This document shows positions 44,213 through 56,792 of a DNA stretch of 64,000 nucleotides, one piece after another. Position 1 is the first letter of the stretch. Each line of letters starts with the position of its first letter. The DNA is from Enoplolaimus lenunculus (lineage: Eukaryota > Nematoda > Enoplea > Enoplida > Thoracostomopsidae). Made by a program: the position numbers and the translations under genes. Location: the NCBI GenBank assembly GCA_030248215.1, contig JASANG010002125.1:62001-126000 (forward strand). Reading direction: 5' to 3'. The notes below the pieces were generated by a model that made no database searches, was not told the DNA's origin, and was given only the letters and a program-made list of their open reading frames with translations.

Positions 44213-47200
44213 ATGGCTAGTGGTTCATCTTTAAAGGAACTACGCCAGCGCCTGATAGAAATGGAAATGAAAAAAAGCGCAAACGGTAAGTTTGATGCAA
44301 CATTTTTATGGCCTCCTTCGGCAGAGATAGGGGGCGTGGTTTCATGGAATATTCGTGCTTGCTCAACCTCAGCACTCCAAAAATTTATGATTTTGTTCGC
44401 CGGTATCGTCTAAATAGGACTTCACATTCACAACCATCGACAGTTGTCCAGGTTCAAGTCGCCAACCAGCTTTTCCTGAATACGTGTAGCAAATTTTTGC
44501 TTAACATTGTTATTTCATAATTTTGAGGTAGCGCTTACTCACGTTTTGTCTTTTTTAATAAATAACTAATTTTAAACCAATGGGTTTTTCGAGTGAAGGT
44601 GGTTGTATGGTGTATATACACTTGGAATGCTAAAACATCGTGCCAGGACTGGGAGTCTCAATCACAACTAATCACGTCTAGGTTTTCAACTCGTCTTGGT
44701 TTGATGTGGGTTTATTTTGAATTTTAAGGACCTACCTGTTTAGGAATCTAAGCCAAAACGACAACTTTGAGAAACATAAGTAAGCGGAAATGCATTTTCG
44801 CTGTAAATCTGTTTCTGGTTAAAGTGATAAACTTTTTTCGAAAACCTGTAGAATTAAGTCACGGCCTAGTCAGTCCGTTTATCTCTGTAAGTGTTATGTA
44901 GGAAATCGGTATATTTTAGCTGAAAAATTAGACGAACGTGATGAAGCAAATCTTGATGACGATAACAAAGAAAATTGGCTCAAGAAGTAAGGTGTTTTTG
45001 TCACAGATTTAGATATTTCGTATTACTTAAAGTCGCGTCTCTAATAAAGTCAATTTTACTGTCAATCGTATGCTAGAGAATCGATTCAGTACTAAGATTA
45101 ACAATAAAATACGAGCATACATATTATTCTTTACTAAACAGAAGAAAGACTTGCTTTACTGTGCACATGCCCCGTTTAGTTTGTTTGACATATATAAATG
45201 TATGTTGTTTTGCAGGTCTGATGCAAAGAAAAACGAAACCGAACAAGGTAAGCGTAGAAATTGTTTTGTATACATAAATTAGTTTTATTATTTGATTTTA
45301 TGTATATGTTTACTTGTTTGACCATTTTTTAGCAGTTGCCTAAAGATGCATTCACAGCCACACCATATAGTTTACGGCATGCCTAAATACTAAAGTAGCG
45401 TTGTTGCTTTGCTGTTATTGTTGCAGAAATAACTGATAACGTTGAACAGCAGAGATCGCCGTCAGAATTTACGTCAGAAAGCATTTTGTCACAGCAGCGA
45501 AAACGATACGCATCTCATGACAGTAGGTTCAACCTTGATTAGTAAGTACTGGTCACTAACCAGTGTATATAACTAGATACTCATTTCCTATAAAAATCAG
45601 TGCCCTTCATGCGATGAATGCACTGTAAATTTTGTACCTGTTTATTTACCAATACATTAGCTTCATTCACTTGAGTAATATGTTAATTTTCTAATATTGA
45701 CATTCATTCAATCGCTTCATTGAAGCAAATTCAAGATAACTAATCATGCGTCTGGAGAAGATTGAGATTAAAGAGATTTTTTGCTTATTTTAGAAAATTT
45801 ATGTCAAAAATATGTATTAACATCAGGGTGCAGCCAGAATTCAGGTTAAACTTTGACAATCACCAATAATAAACCATCGAAGATAGATTTCGCTTCCGTG
45901 GATTATAAAATTAAAATGTAGCAGATAATGGAATACCTATCTCCAACAATGGTTATTTCACCAGTAATGCAAAAAATAAAATTGAAATGACTGTTTCAGT
46001 CGCATGTATATATTTTTCATTTTCCGTTTCCGTAAACGTCCGTTTCATACGTTGTCAACACTTTCCCATCCGTTTTCGGTGATTTAATTATTCTTTTGGC
46101 GTTTACCACCAGGTACGTAGTACCAAGTGCAGATATGCAATTTATTTGCCTAAAAAAGCAGCGTGTAAGCGGCAATGGAGGCGGGGGAAATGAAAACATT
46201 TATGTTTAACAGTAACTAAATCAGTTTACCAGAGCAGACATTTAGCGGGTTGAGAAAACCTCCAAGAAACAGCCAATCAAGGTTGGCATCTTTAGTACAA
46301 ATGCTTTCCACTAAATGTCTATAGTGCAAAAATATATACTAGGTATCACATTTCCAACGGAATTTCTGTTAAGGCCGGAATTCCTACAAAAAGTCAATTC
46401 CTGTTCCTGTTCCTGCATTGGCAAATTAGTTATAGTCATGTCTAACCGGAATTCTGGCTCCGGTAGCGGAATCCTGTATTTCTTACTAAAAGCGATAAAA
46501 TAGCGTTAAAAGTGAATTTTTTGGTAACTAGTACGTATTTCTTGCTTTCTGGTGCTGGTATTTTTTACTTCCCGGTTCCGGTATTTTATAAGTCCGGTTG
46601 CACCTAGATAATAATTTAAATATAGAAAACTTTGTCTTTGAAAAACTGGTATGTCGAAATTAGTCTTTTTGCAATTAGTTCAATGTTGTTAATAAACGTG
46701 TTTCTTATGTGTTTTCGTAAAACTTGACTGCGAAATAGCTAAAAATTCGCTTAAATCATTTTTGCAAGTTTTCTAAAAAGTCCAACAGTAATTGATTTAA
46801 AAAATTTAAATTCAGAATATTACTATCAGGTTAGCAAATCTAAAAATAAAAAATATTTTCAAGTCGTCTTACATTAAGTACTTCATCGAAATGTATTTTA
46901 TTAAAATCTGTATATACCCCAAAAGAATAATCTAGGTTTAATAGAGACATTCTCTTTACCGTCTCAGAAATATTTTGGCCGCAGTGTTGTTAATAATCGT
47001 ATAACATTATTTTGTAATTTTGCTTGCAGTATTGCGAAAAACTGCCATTTCGCGCACTAATGCTTCTCAAACCACGCCTGCCTCAGTGAAAGTCAAAGGA
47101 AATACTAGCGATACATATGGTAGCAACAGCAGTAATAACACCAATCCGCGATATCAAGCTATTTTAAACGAAAAACCATCGTCGTTGTTCAGTCGAAATC

Positions 47201-50200
47201 AGCAAGCGCGTCTGTTTTCAGCTACTAAAGACTACAAGCCTTTTGCGGCTGCCAGTAGTGGAACGGATTCTAATGCTAGCACGAGCCGAAGGGCTTTGGA
47301 AAAATCGCCAGTGCCGAGGAATGATGCTAATTTTGGCTTGGTAAAATATTTAGTGGTCATTGTTTTCGATAAATGTATCATTTATTACAGTTAAGTCCGG
47401 GTCCGTTCCGGTTGTTCCAGGTACGTACGCCGAAAAATCCGAAGCTCGGTTTTTTGCCTTTAGAAATACCGGGTCCTGTTCCCAACAAAAAAATCCGGGG
47501 CCGGGTATGGCAAAAATACTCGGACAAATTAGCCAGATTAAAATGATTTATTAACAATGTATATTGGAATTAAACGTAAAATTGCGTTGATTCTCGATAG
47601 CTTCGCTCGCAAGATTTCTTTCAACTACTGCTTACGTTGAGAACGGTTCGAGTAGGCCGACATCACTTATATTGGATACGTATACAAATGTTTCAATATA
47701 TTTTATTTTATACATCCTGGATTTCAGTACGTACTTTGAAATATAGTCTGGAAAGCGTACTATTTAAGCAAAATAAGTAAATATTGTAGATGGGCTTGAA
47801 CCTTTTAGCCGAAGCTGAACTCGTTGAAAGTTAAACGACCGTAGAGTTCGCAGTACGAACCTTGTTAAGCCGAGAAAAAGTGTCTGAAATTGTTTATTTG
47901 TTGAATTTTTTCATAATTATTAGTAAGTACGTACTACGTATTGTTACCTTATAAAAAATTTAACAACGTGATAAAATTTGGTACTTTGTTGTGACTTTCT
48001 GCATTCAATATAAAAAAATTCTACTTATAATAGGAATCAGTTCCGGATTCTCCGCTTGAGTTTTCATTGGATTTCAATGCTGCGCGTGCGTATAATGGTA
48101 TCCGCAATAGTCGTATCGATGTAAGCACTGCGAAAAACAACTCCAGCTTATACGAAACATCATCGTGTTCACTTCAAGCACGACCTTCTGCACCTGTTAA
48201 ACCATGCAACAATTCCAGGCGCGAATTATCGCTGGGAATGTATGAGACTGTGGCAAAATATCAAAATATCCCTGGTCCCTTTGGAGCAACAGCGGCTACA
48301 GAGTCAGCGTCAATAGACTCGTTAAATTTGCAGAGTAGTTGTTCAAAATCGGTTTCTCGGCCTGGTAGGGTCCAAGATATAGCGAGGTCACAGTATTTAA
48401 GTCCGGCTGTGAAGATGACTAATACTGGTGGTCACAGGGAAGCGTCTACCACAGGTAATGATTGTTTAAGTGTTGCTGATGCACGAACGTCTGCTATACC
48501 AACGCCAGTCCGGGACGCAAATTCAACCAAGACAAGTGAACTTTCACAAAGAAACAAAGGAAGAATAGTAGAGGTGATACCTTGTGAGCATGCCAATGCC
48601 AACTCTTTCAAATTTGGGAATACGTCGACCAGTGAAAAGATTTGTGAAGAGATAAAGCTGAAAAGTTTGCCAACAGTATCCGAAAATCTGAACAAGTCTG
48701 TTCAAAATCTACCTAAAGTTATTGGTGAACTAGAGGTTAACGATGTGGCTGGTGACAGAGCTCCAACGCAGGATTCAGCATACGAAGGTAGTGCCTGTGG
48801 GTGAGTTATGGGGTGTGTGCTTGGTTTGACCGTAAGTTCCGGTTTCGGTTACGTAATTATGAAACGGAACTTTGTAGATTAGGATAATTTAGAATATGCA
48901 AAGCTTGCGTGCTTGATTTTCACCAAAGCCGTACTGGTGCTTGAGTGTAATCGGTATTTCTGTTTCAGGGATGTGCGGTCTCGAACAAAAACCGAGACCG
49001 AGCCTCTTTCGTCTCGGTCTCAGTCAATGTTTCACCGTTACCGAGCATAAAAATAAAAAAAATTTCTAACAAAAGTTTTGAATGTTTTTCTTACTTTTGT
49101 GTCATTCTTGCATAATAAAATATAGCATCTAACTACTTAGAATTTATAATATTGAACACAGAAATTACCGCAAAGTTTTATTTTTACTAAAAACACTGAC
49201 AAACACAGATACAGGAATATAACACGACCCCACGCCAAAGACGACGATAAAATGTAGAACGCTTTCAGTGTCAAAACTACGCTTTCCGTTTTTCCAACGA
49301 AAATGAGTCGTCAATCGCCAGTATATTTCAACTCTATTAATAGTAAACGCTTTTTAACGTTTATCAAAATGATATTTTAGCGTTAATTTGAACTTTTGAA
49401 ATTTTTGGCACGATTTCTGAAATGTTATCTATAAATACCACTATCTGTGTTGTGACATAATATCAAAAACTTTGGGGTTTAATTTACTTCATAGCACCAC
49501 AAAATAATATAACAATACTACTAAAAAAGCAAAATATTTATAGTCAAAAATCAACAAATACAACTCACGTCCGTTTATTGCGAACGTTGAGCAGAAAAAA
49601 CGGGAATTTGTCTTTCTTCTTTCGTCTCGGTTTGAAACCTACCAAGGCTCAAAACCGACCAAGGCTCAAAACCGACCAAGTCTCGATACTTACCGAGACC
49701 GCACATCCCTGTTCGGTTCCAAGTGTTAAATCCGGTATTTTTTCACCGGATATTCCGGTAATTTTGGTTCTAATAATTTTGTGTTTAAAAGCTAACTAAC
49801 TAGTCATATCATTGTAATGTTTTAAATGAAATTATGGTTAAATTATTTTTAGTAACAATTATCCTTTTACTTTCATGATTCACTCTACTTGGTGCATATT
49901 TTGTGTTTTTAAAAGCACATATCATTGGGATGATAAAAATCTGGACAAAACCAGTATATCCTTGAGTGATACATTGCTGTAATGTAATGTTAATGCTTGT
50001 TTTGATTCTCAGCACTGGACGCAACATGAAATGTTCCGAATCTTTGAAACCAGTCGTTCGAAACTCGAAAGTTGACTCGTTATCACTCGGACGCCAAACG
50101 AAACAAGAGGTAAGTTAATGCTAAAATAAATCATCACAATTCAAGTGCTGAGAATTTCTGTTTCGTTATTTTTTATTAGTTTTGCATGCAAACTAAAGCA

Positions 50201-53200
50201 AAATGTATCGCATAAACAAGTTAAACTTGTCCATCGCATAAACAATTGGAAGTGGAACTTGCCCTCCTCAACTACAAAGCGACATGTAAATTGAAAAAAT
50301 GAAGGTTGTACTGGTGTTTTAACTTGCAGGATGGTTTTTAACTTCAAAAAATTGAAACTTCAGCATTTGCATTTATGCCACTGGAGTTGCTGAGGCCTGA
50401 GGGCCGATGGCTACAGGGACCAGATCAGAACACGTAAAGATAAATATGAATATGAGATGCGATATACGTAATACGTCGTATATTGTAGCTAACGGTTAGA
50501 AATAAACTTTCTATATTGTATTCTGTGTATAGCAAACCGCGGTAAAATGAGAAATGCCGACTATAGAAATCTGAGATACAGCAATTACTGTGCGGGTAAT
50601 GTAAATTAAATATTGAAAATTTCTAGTTTTGATTATGATGAACGATTCCGACTCCGTAAATTAACTGTTTGCTTAACATTCTTTGATGCCTTGCGTTACT
50701 GCGTGTTTTTCTATTTTAGTCTGATTTTGAAGCCACTCCAATGCGGTTAAACTTACAAACGGTTCGAATCTGTGACAAAGATTACCAACTTTTGCATGTA
50801 GTTGGGAAAGGAGGTTCCGCTAAAGTACGCGTTCTCAATTTGATGCTATCATTTTGTATAGACCCTGTGATTTCTTTTCATGTTATGGCATTGTTGGATC
50901 CTATGTAGAACATAGTTCTTTTTTAGACTGAATGTACAAAACAATAGGCTGAAAATTTTCGAGAGACCCATAACGAGCTTATGTTGTGTTTTAAGTTTTG
51001 CTATAACCAAACAATAGTTGACGTGATTAATTCATCATGACATGTAATTTCGTTGAATTTTTTTGCTTCTAATAACAGCTTATACTAATCGCTCGTTGGG
51101 AATGGGGCGTACGCCTCCCGCGTTTTCCTGCCTGAAACCTCACCGGCGGGTAGTATGCACCGTAACGGCACGGAGCCAATAAGCAACCGCACCCGACCTT
51201 GGTCAAAAATCCAGTGTTAGACGGCTCATTTGAAAAACAATCTTTGTTCAGGTGTACAAGGCTTATGATGAAGAAATAAAGAATACTGTGGCCATTAAAG
51301 TTGTTGACTTGTCCGGCTGCGATAAAACAATAGTGGAGGTATATAAGTTTTGTAAAATGCTTTAAAGGTTATTTTATTGTTGTTTAAGGTGAGAATTTTA
51401 CTTTTTCGGTTAGAATTATGGGTATTGAATGATTTCAATTTTTAATGGTATGTATTGTTTTTGCGATCGAAGTTCGGAACTACATGCTGACAAAATGCAC
51501 AAATGCAATTATTGGAATAGTCAATATGTTGATTAGCTAGTATGTTACTAAATTGGAAATATGAAAAGGTTTGAGCGACATAAGTGTCTTTTATTCAAAA
51601 ATCCTATTAACTGTGTTCTCAAATGGTATAATTGGTTATATCTAAACGCTATTTTTAAACTTGTCATACTCGAAAACCATAAAGTCAATAGCACACAAAA
51701 AGGTTTATGAAAATGATTATTCCAACTCAACTGCCATAGTTGGCATAGCTAATATTAGATATTCGCCGATACCAAAATTTTTGCCGATACCGATGCCGAA
51801 TGTGCTTTTTAGGTTTAACCAGTTATGCAAATTAGCCTGTAGCTAGTAAACGGCTTCGAAATTTAAAACACAAAATGCGAGGTTAACATTCACAGTTGGC
51901 TTTCAAACAAAAATTTTATCAAAATAGACATCTTAACCCCCCGAGTACATAACAAAAACTCTTCGCGAAACTTCGAGCTTCGATCGGAATTTTGCTTCGC
52001 TCAATAAGCTGTTCCTGTTTGCAATCTGTATATATTGTGTCTTTTGGCGTGGCTCTATGAAAACGTTATTTGAAATTTCTTTAGGCATATCGAGACGAAG
52101 TTAAATTGTTGTCGAAATTACAAGAAAAACAGTCACCGCGGATTATTAAATTGTATTCGTGGTGAGTATATTAGCTCAGCCAAAGGCTCAAAGAAAATAG
52201 TGATTAGAAAGTCCTGTCGTTGTTTTCTTTTTAACAATTTGTAATTATTGAAATATATTTAGTTTCCGAGCTGATGGCGCAAAGTGCAAACAGTAAAGAA
52301 AATTTTAGTCAATTTAAAGTTCTTTGTGTAATATGTGAAAAAGCTAGCATTATTTGAAAACATTCTTTCTGAACAGTATAGTTTCGACAAAACCCATCAA
52401 TATCAAAGTATGCAGTATCAGACTATTGTGTATGTAAATTGTGTTAAGCTAAGCTGTATATTTTTTGTACATGACTTTCCTTTACAGGTGTGAAGATGAA
52501 CGCAATGAAACATTATTTGTTGTGATGGAACTAGGAGATACCGATTTGGCGAATTTTTTCAAAAAACAGTGGGATTTACAAGCCAACACCGGAACAACTA
52601 ATCAAATGTACTCATAGTCGCCAGCTGCTGTATAATTTCGTTATTACATATATTTTCAGTTTTCGTCTAATATAGTTTTGAACAATGTTGTGTGTATCTC
52701 TTCTCAAAGTTGTCGTAGCTGTGTAGCAGTGCAACTTGCTTTGCGGAAATGTTTGGTAATGTCATCATTTTGTGTTCCTGTTATTTATTCTTATTAAGTA
52801 CTAGCTAGCATTCAAATATTGGCCAGCGATGCAAGATAGAAATATATGTATTGGTCAATTTGTGTTTGAATTTATTTATATTCATAATAATTTCTTCAAT
52901 GTTGTTGCCAGGTCTGCATACTGGATGAATATGCTTGAAGCTGTAAAGGTGATTCATGACGAAGGTTACTGGTTTTAAAAGTTGTGCTGTTTAGTTTGGT
53001 TTTTGTATTTGATGGATAGTTTGAAGGTTTCTTGTTTCATGTTCAGTCACAAATTTAGCAGAGATTTAAGGTTTAGTTTGATTTGTTTGAGCTAAACATA
53101 TCGGAATCTGGATTTAGAAATTCTGAATTTGCTACTGAGTTGCGTATAAGAATTTTGTTATCCTCATTTTTTCTGAAATGCATTTATGTAGTTTCTACTA

Positions 53201-55603
53201 GTTTTGGTTTTGTAATCGTTTGTAAATGGAAAGATTAACCAATGAGGTCAAAACTAGGTAAACGATTCACTTCTCTTGAAATCATTATATAATCGGGAAA
53301 TTTCTAATTTAGATTCCGATTCCTGTATAAATTTGTTGTTGCGACTTCGGTGTAATATAGTTTCATCTGCCAGTCTTCAAAAATGAGACATACAATTACT
53401 GTTCTGTTCAAGGTCTTACACATGCCGATTTGAAACCAGCCAATTTCTTGTTGGTACAAGGCATATTAAAGCTGATCGATTTCGGTATTGCTACTTCGGT
53501 TCCATCGAACAAAACATCTGTAACGAAAGATTGTCAAATGGGTACTGTCAGCTACATGAGTCCTGAAGCGATTGGTTTTGAAATGTCTGAAACTGCTGAC
53601 TGTCGCATTAAGGTAAGATAGACCCTGATATTGCTCCTGGTTACCGTTTTTGCTTTATGTTAACTGAGTCTTTAATTGCTATAAAATTTGATTCAATGTG
53701 CAGTAGAGTTGGTTCTGATAAACCTGTGGGCCCATGTTAATTATACTGCCTGTGAGGGACTTGGAGATTGAAATGCTTAGGTTTTGGTGTATGCTTTGTG
53801 AGCAGGTCCTCATAGGTAACATGGTGTAGATTTTGTATCAGAAATCTGTAAAGAGTTTATGTAAATTTAAATAATACACCGATGTATGTAATAAAAAAAT
53901 TGTTTAGATTGGCACTAAAAGTGATATCTGGTCACTCGGATGTATACTGTACTATATGATTTATGGCAAAACACCGTTTGCCGATATCAAACATGGATTT
54001 CCTCGGATGCGAGCTATTTGCAATGAAAATTATCAAATTCAGTTTCCGAAACCGCCATATTTTTCCCATGATCATCATTTATTGGAAGCAGCTAAAGTAA
54101 TCCTGGCAGTGTGTATCGTATTATCTCATGCATAGTATAACTTCGATTTTGGAAACTATAGTATAGTTTAAATTTTTGCATTTTTGAAATTGTATGTTGC
54201 TGCTAAAATATTGTTATGATGTTTCATTCAGTCAGAATGCATTTGTAAAATTCAAAATGAAAGCAAATATTCCATTTTACAATTATAGTTTTTAGCGATC
54301 AGGCAACCGAAGAAACAGCAGGTGGATAATGATTTTTAGCGGTTTTGAATATACGGTCGCACTATGCTTTTGTTTCGTAATTAGGACGTTTAAGTTTGTT
54401 ATTAAATATTTAAATATTTTTAAGTCGTTTGTTTTGTATTTTAGTTATGTTTGCAACGAAATCCCAAGAATAGACCGACCGTTGATGAACTCATACGCCT
54501 TGCGCAAAAGGGTAAACTGTGTCTTTGACACTACTAGTGTTTAGTATAGTTAAAAAATTTGCATTAAGTATTGTGTTTTTGTGATGCGGCACTTGATATA
54601 AGATAACACATCCTGATGCTGTGAATAAGAATACTCCATATACGAAAAGCTGCTATCTTGATTTGCATTCAAATTCAACATTGCCTCGAGGCTGCCTATT
54701 TGTACATTTCAAAGCTTTTCCTGCGACAGATTTTCCTTACGTTAAAGAACTATACGTTAATACGTGTATGTAGACTATGTGGTTATCAGGGTGCAACCAA
54801 CCGGAATTCTGGTTCTGGTGGGATATCTGGCATTTTTCATTATCCTATTCCGGTAATAAATACGGTATTTTTGCCGGAAATTTCCGGTTGTTTTCAGGAA
54901 AATTGGCATATGATTCTACTTATTTTTCTAATTGTCTGAGCGTGTATTGCCAAAATTTTCAATTTGTGTCATACTCCAGAATTTATCATACGTTGCCAGC
55001 TACTGCATTTTGTTTTAGGATTTGGCATTCTAAATGGTGTCTTTACATTACACCATTAAAAGTGATAAAATAGCGTTAAAAATGAATTTTTCGGTAACAA
55101 ATATTTTTAGTTTTCGGTTCCAGTGTTTTTAACTTTCCGGTTGCGGTATTTTATAATTCCGGTTCCACCCTGGTGGTTACAGGATATTGGCCAGGTTTCT
55201 GAAATCTTACTTAACTATTTACTTGAGTTATACTTAAGTAATTACTTAAGTCGCCGACTTAAGTAAATACTTAACTTTTCGAACAAAAAGTGTCGGTGTT
55301 AAAACAAAAAATTTACAATCCGTATATTTTCAGCAGAAGCACCTCCTGCAAAAAGTATCTCGGACGATTATCTGCAACAAATCTCCGCTGCGTTAGCACA
55401 AAATTCTCCGCGTACTGGTGCTGCCATTGTTCAGGTTAGTAAAATTATTTTTGTCAAGCTTACCCAAGAATTCTATGTATTCGTGTTATATAAACTGACA
55501 GGTCTGTGCGCCTGTGGTTGTTTTATTTTATGCATAATATATAGTTTTTATTCATATTTTGTTTCAGAGAATAATTGGAAAACTTAATCCTGCGCCGTCT
55601 TGA
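44213..55603 (+). CDS. TTK: TTK/Mps1 dual-specificity spindle-checkpoint kinase, 17 exons
   Basis: Exons: 44213-44285, 44920-44986, 45216-45247, 45427-45522, 47030-47340, 48034-48800, 50013-50109, 50720-50824, 51252-51338, 52085-52161, 52488-52607, 52912-52964, 53413-53612, 53908-54096, 54445-54511, 55334-55434 and 55568-55603; 2,478 nt, 825 aa (human TTK 857). The long N-terminal half (exons 1-7) is polar and low in recognisable domains. The kinase domain starts in exon 8: Gly loop [12 protein letters not shown] Lys in NTVAIKVV; catalytic loop [15 protein letters not shown] in LIDFGIATS. The activation segment [20 protein letters not shown] is diagnostic for the TTK family. [17 protein letters not shown] follows. 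The family phosphorylates kinetochore KNL1/Bub1 and drives the mitotic checkpoint. Phases agree at every intron. Exon 4 uses GTAGGT at 45523, because the stronger-looking GTAAGT at 45542 would put exon 5 out of frame; this is the least certain junction. Confidence 0.92.
45822..46605. repeat. CCGGTT-rich repeat region, TTK intron 4
   Basis: Starts CATCAGGGTGCAGCCAGAAT and ends CCGGTTGCACCTAGATA, the usual ends of the CCGGTT family. TTTCCGTTTCCGTAAACG-like words lie in the middle. May be two overlapping insertions. Confidence 0.5.
48966..49711. mobile_element. hAT-like non-autonomous DNA transposon, 18-bp perfect ends
   Basis: Begins CAGGGATGTGCGGTCTCG and ends with its exact reverse complement. 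The CAGGG start is typical of hAT elements. The flanking 8-mers TTCTGTTT and TTCGGTTC match at six of eight positions, consistent with a decayed hAT-type target duplication. Subterminal CTCGGTCTC / CCGAGACCG repeats are present; the AT-rich centre has no transposase. It lies in TTK intron 6 and interrupts CCGGTT-rich sequence. Confidence 0.82.
51770..52015. repeat. TTTAGGTTTAACCA-type dispersed repeat, TTK intron 9
   Basis: Shares TTTAGGTTTAACCAGTTATG, TGCGAGGTTAACATTCA, TTTCAAACAAAAATTTTATC and GAGCTTCGATCGGA-like words with the repeats at about 61020-61460, in the same order. Confidence 0.6.
53728..53823. mobile_element. Short MITE-like element, TTK intron 13
   Basis: GGGCCCATGTTAATTATACT at the left and CCTCATAGGTAACATGG at the right resemble GTTAC-type ends. 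A single TTAGG remains inside. It is likely an internally deleted copy. Confidence 0.45.
54784..55175. mobile_element. CCGGTT-rich element, TTK intron 15
   Basis: Left end TATCAGGGTGCAACCAACCG and right end ATTCCGGTTCCACCCTGGTG are inverted repeats. TTCCGGTAATAAATACGG and AAAGTGATAAAATAGCGTTA words are shared with 45822-46605. Confidence 0.65.
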
Positions 55604-56276
55604 AATCGAATTCTTACTCTACATGAAAATTTGCATGTGCATTGTAATTTAGCTTCTGAACTGCTATTTATTTATTTTGGTCGCTATTATGACTTCCTTC
55701 ATTTTGGATTTTATAGCGCTGGTTTTTGACATCAGTACTAGCTAATTTGGAAACTACCGTGTAGTTATCAAAATACTAGAATTTGAGCAGACGGAGATAA
55801 GTGGAAAATTGCGAATACTGTTTTATTTTGTGGTCAGGCAATGTATTTTTTGTGAATATACGTTATTGGCTTGCTGAAATTGTTTTTGATGGAACATTTT
55901 GTGAAATGTTAACTGAAAAGCTGCTAATATGCGTAATTGTATATATGGTAAACTGTGAACGGAAAAAGTTCCAGTTTTATAATTATTGCATAATGGAAAT
56001 CGATGATAACAGCTGTAGAGATTTAGTATCTAATGTTTTATTTCGTAATAAATCTGTTCGTCTTGTGCTTGCAATGGATTTTGTTAGACTATAATGTATT
56101 CGTAGAAGACTACCATCCGGGTTGTATTCCTAAAATATGCTTGGAGTAGTGATGGGAATCGGATATTTTTTCATATCTGGCAATTCTTGACGGATATTTA
56201 TTTAGTTTCTATTTCGGATATCCGAAACTCGTTTATGCGTTTTGTGGGTTTTTTACCTCAATTTTTATTTCTTAAG

Positions 56277-56541
56277 AACTGCGGCCTCCGGCTCCGGAAA
56301 AATTTTTGCTGGAGGTTCCGGCATTTTCGGTAGTAAAATTTTCCATAATTTTGCAAAATTTATCCGTTTAGGGCGTTTCGTTTTACTTTGTCACAATTTT
56401 CAGGGAAGAATTTCCGAAATTCCGCAGAAAATTAGTAAAAAACGAAATAACTTAACAGCATATTTACTACCTAATTTAGCCTCACCTCCGGCAAGTTTTG
56501 ATGACCTCCGGCATTTTTCACCGGCTGCACCTTGGTTATTT
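56277..56541. mobile_element. CTCCGG-rich element
   Basis: ACTGCGGCCTCCGGCTCCGG at the left; CACCTCCGGCAAG and CACCGGCTGCACCTTGG at the right. AT-rich centre colinear with 29922-30274, including TTTAGxGCGTTTxGTTTxACTTT. Confidence 0.6.
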
Positions 56542-56792
56542 GTTATGCAAGTGTTTCAATAGCGTTGGGTGTTTGGTTTCAGATTGCTAATATGGCTGGG
56601 TTTCCAATACTACACTGAAGTACAATTTAGTACTTAATAAGTACGTACTAAGTATATATAAATACTTACTCTTAGCTCAAAAATTCAAATACTGAAGTCG
56701 GAGACTTAGTAATAACTTTACTTAAGTACAACTTAAGAAAAAGCTTAAGTAAGATTTCAGAAAACCAGTCACCAACTAATAAATACTTGTGT

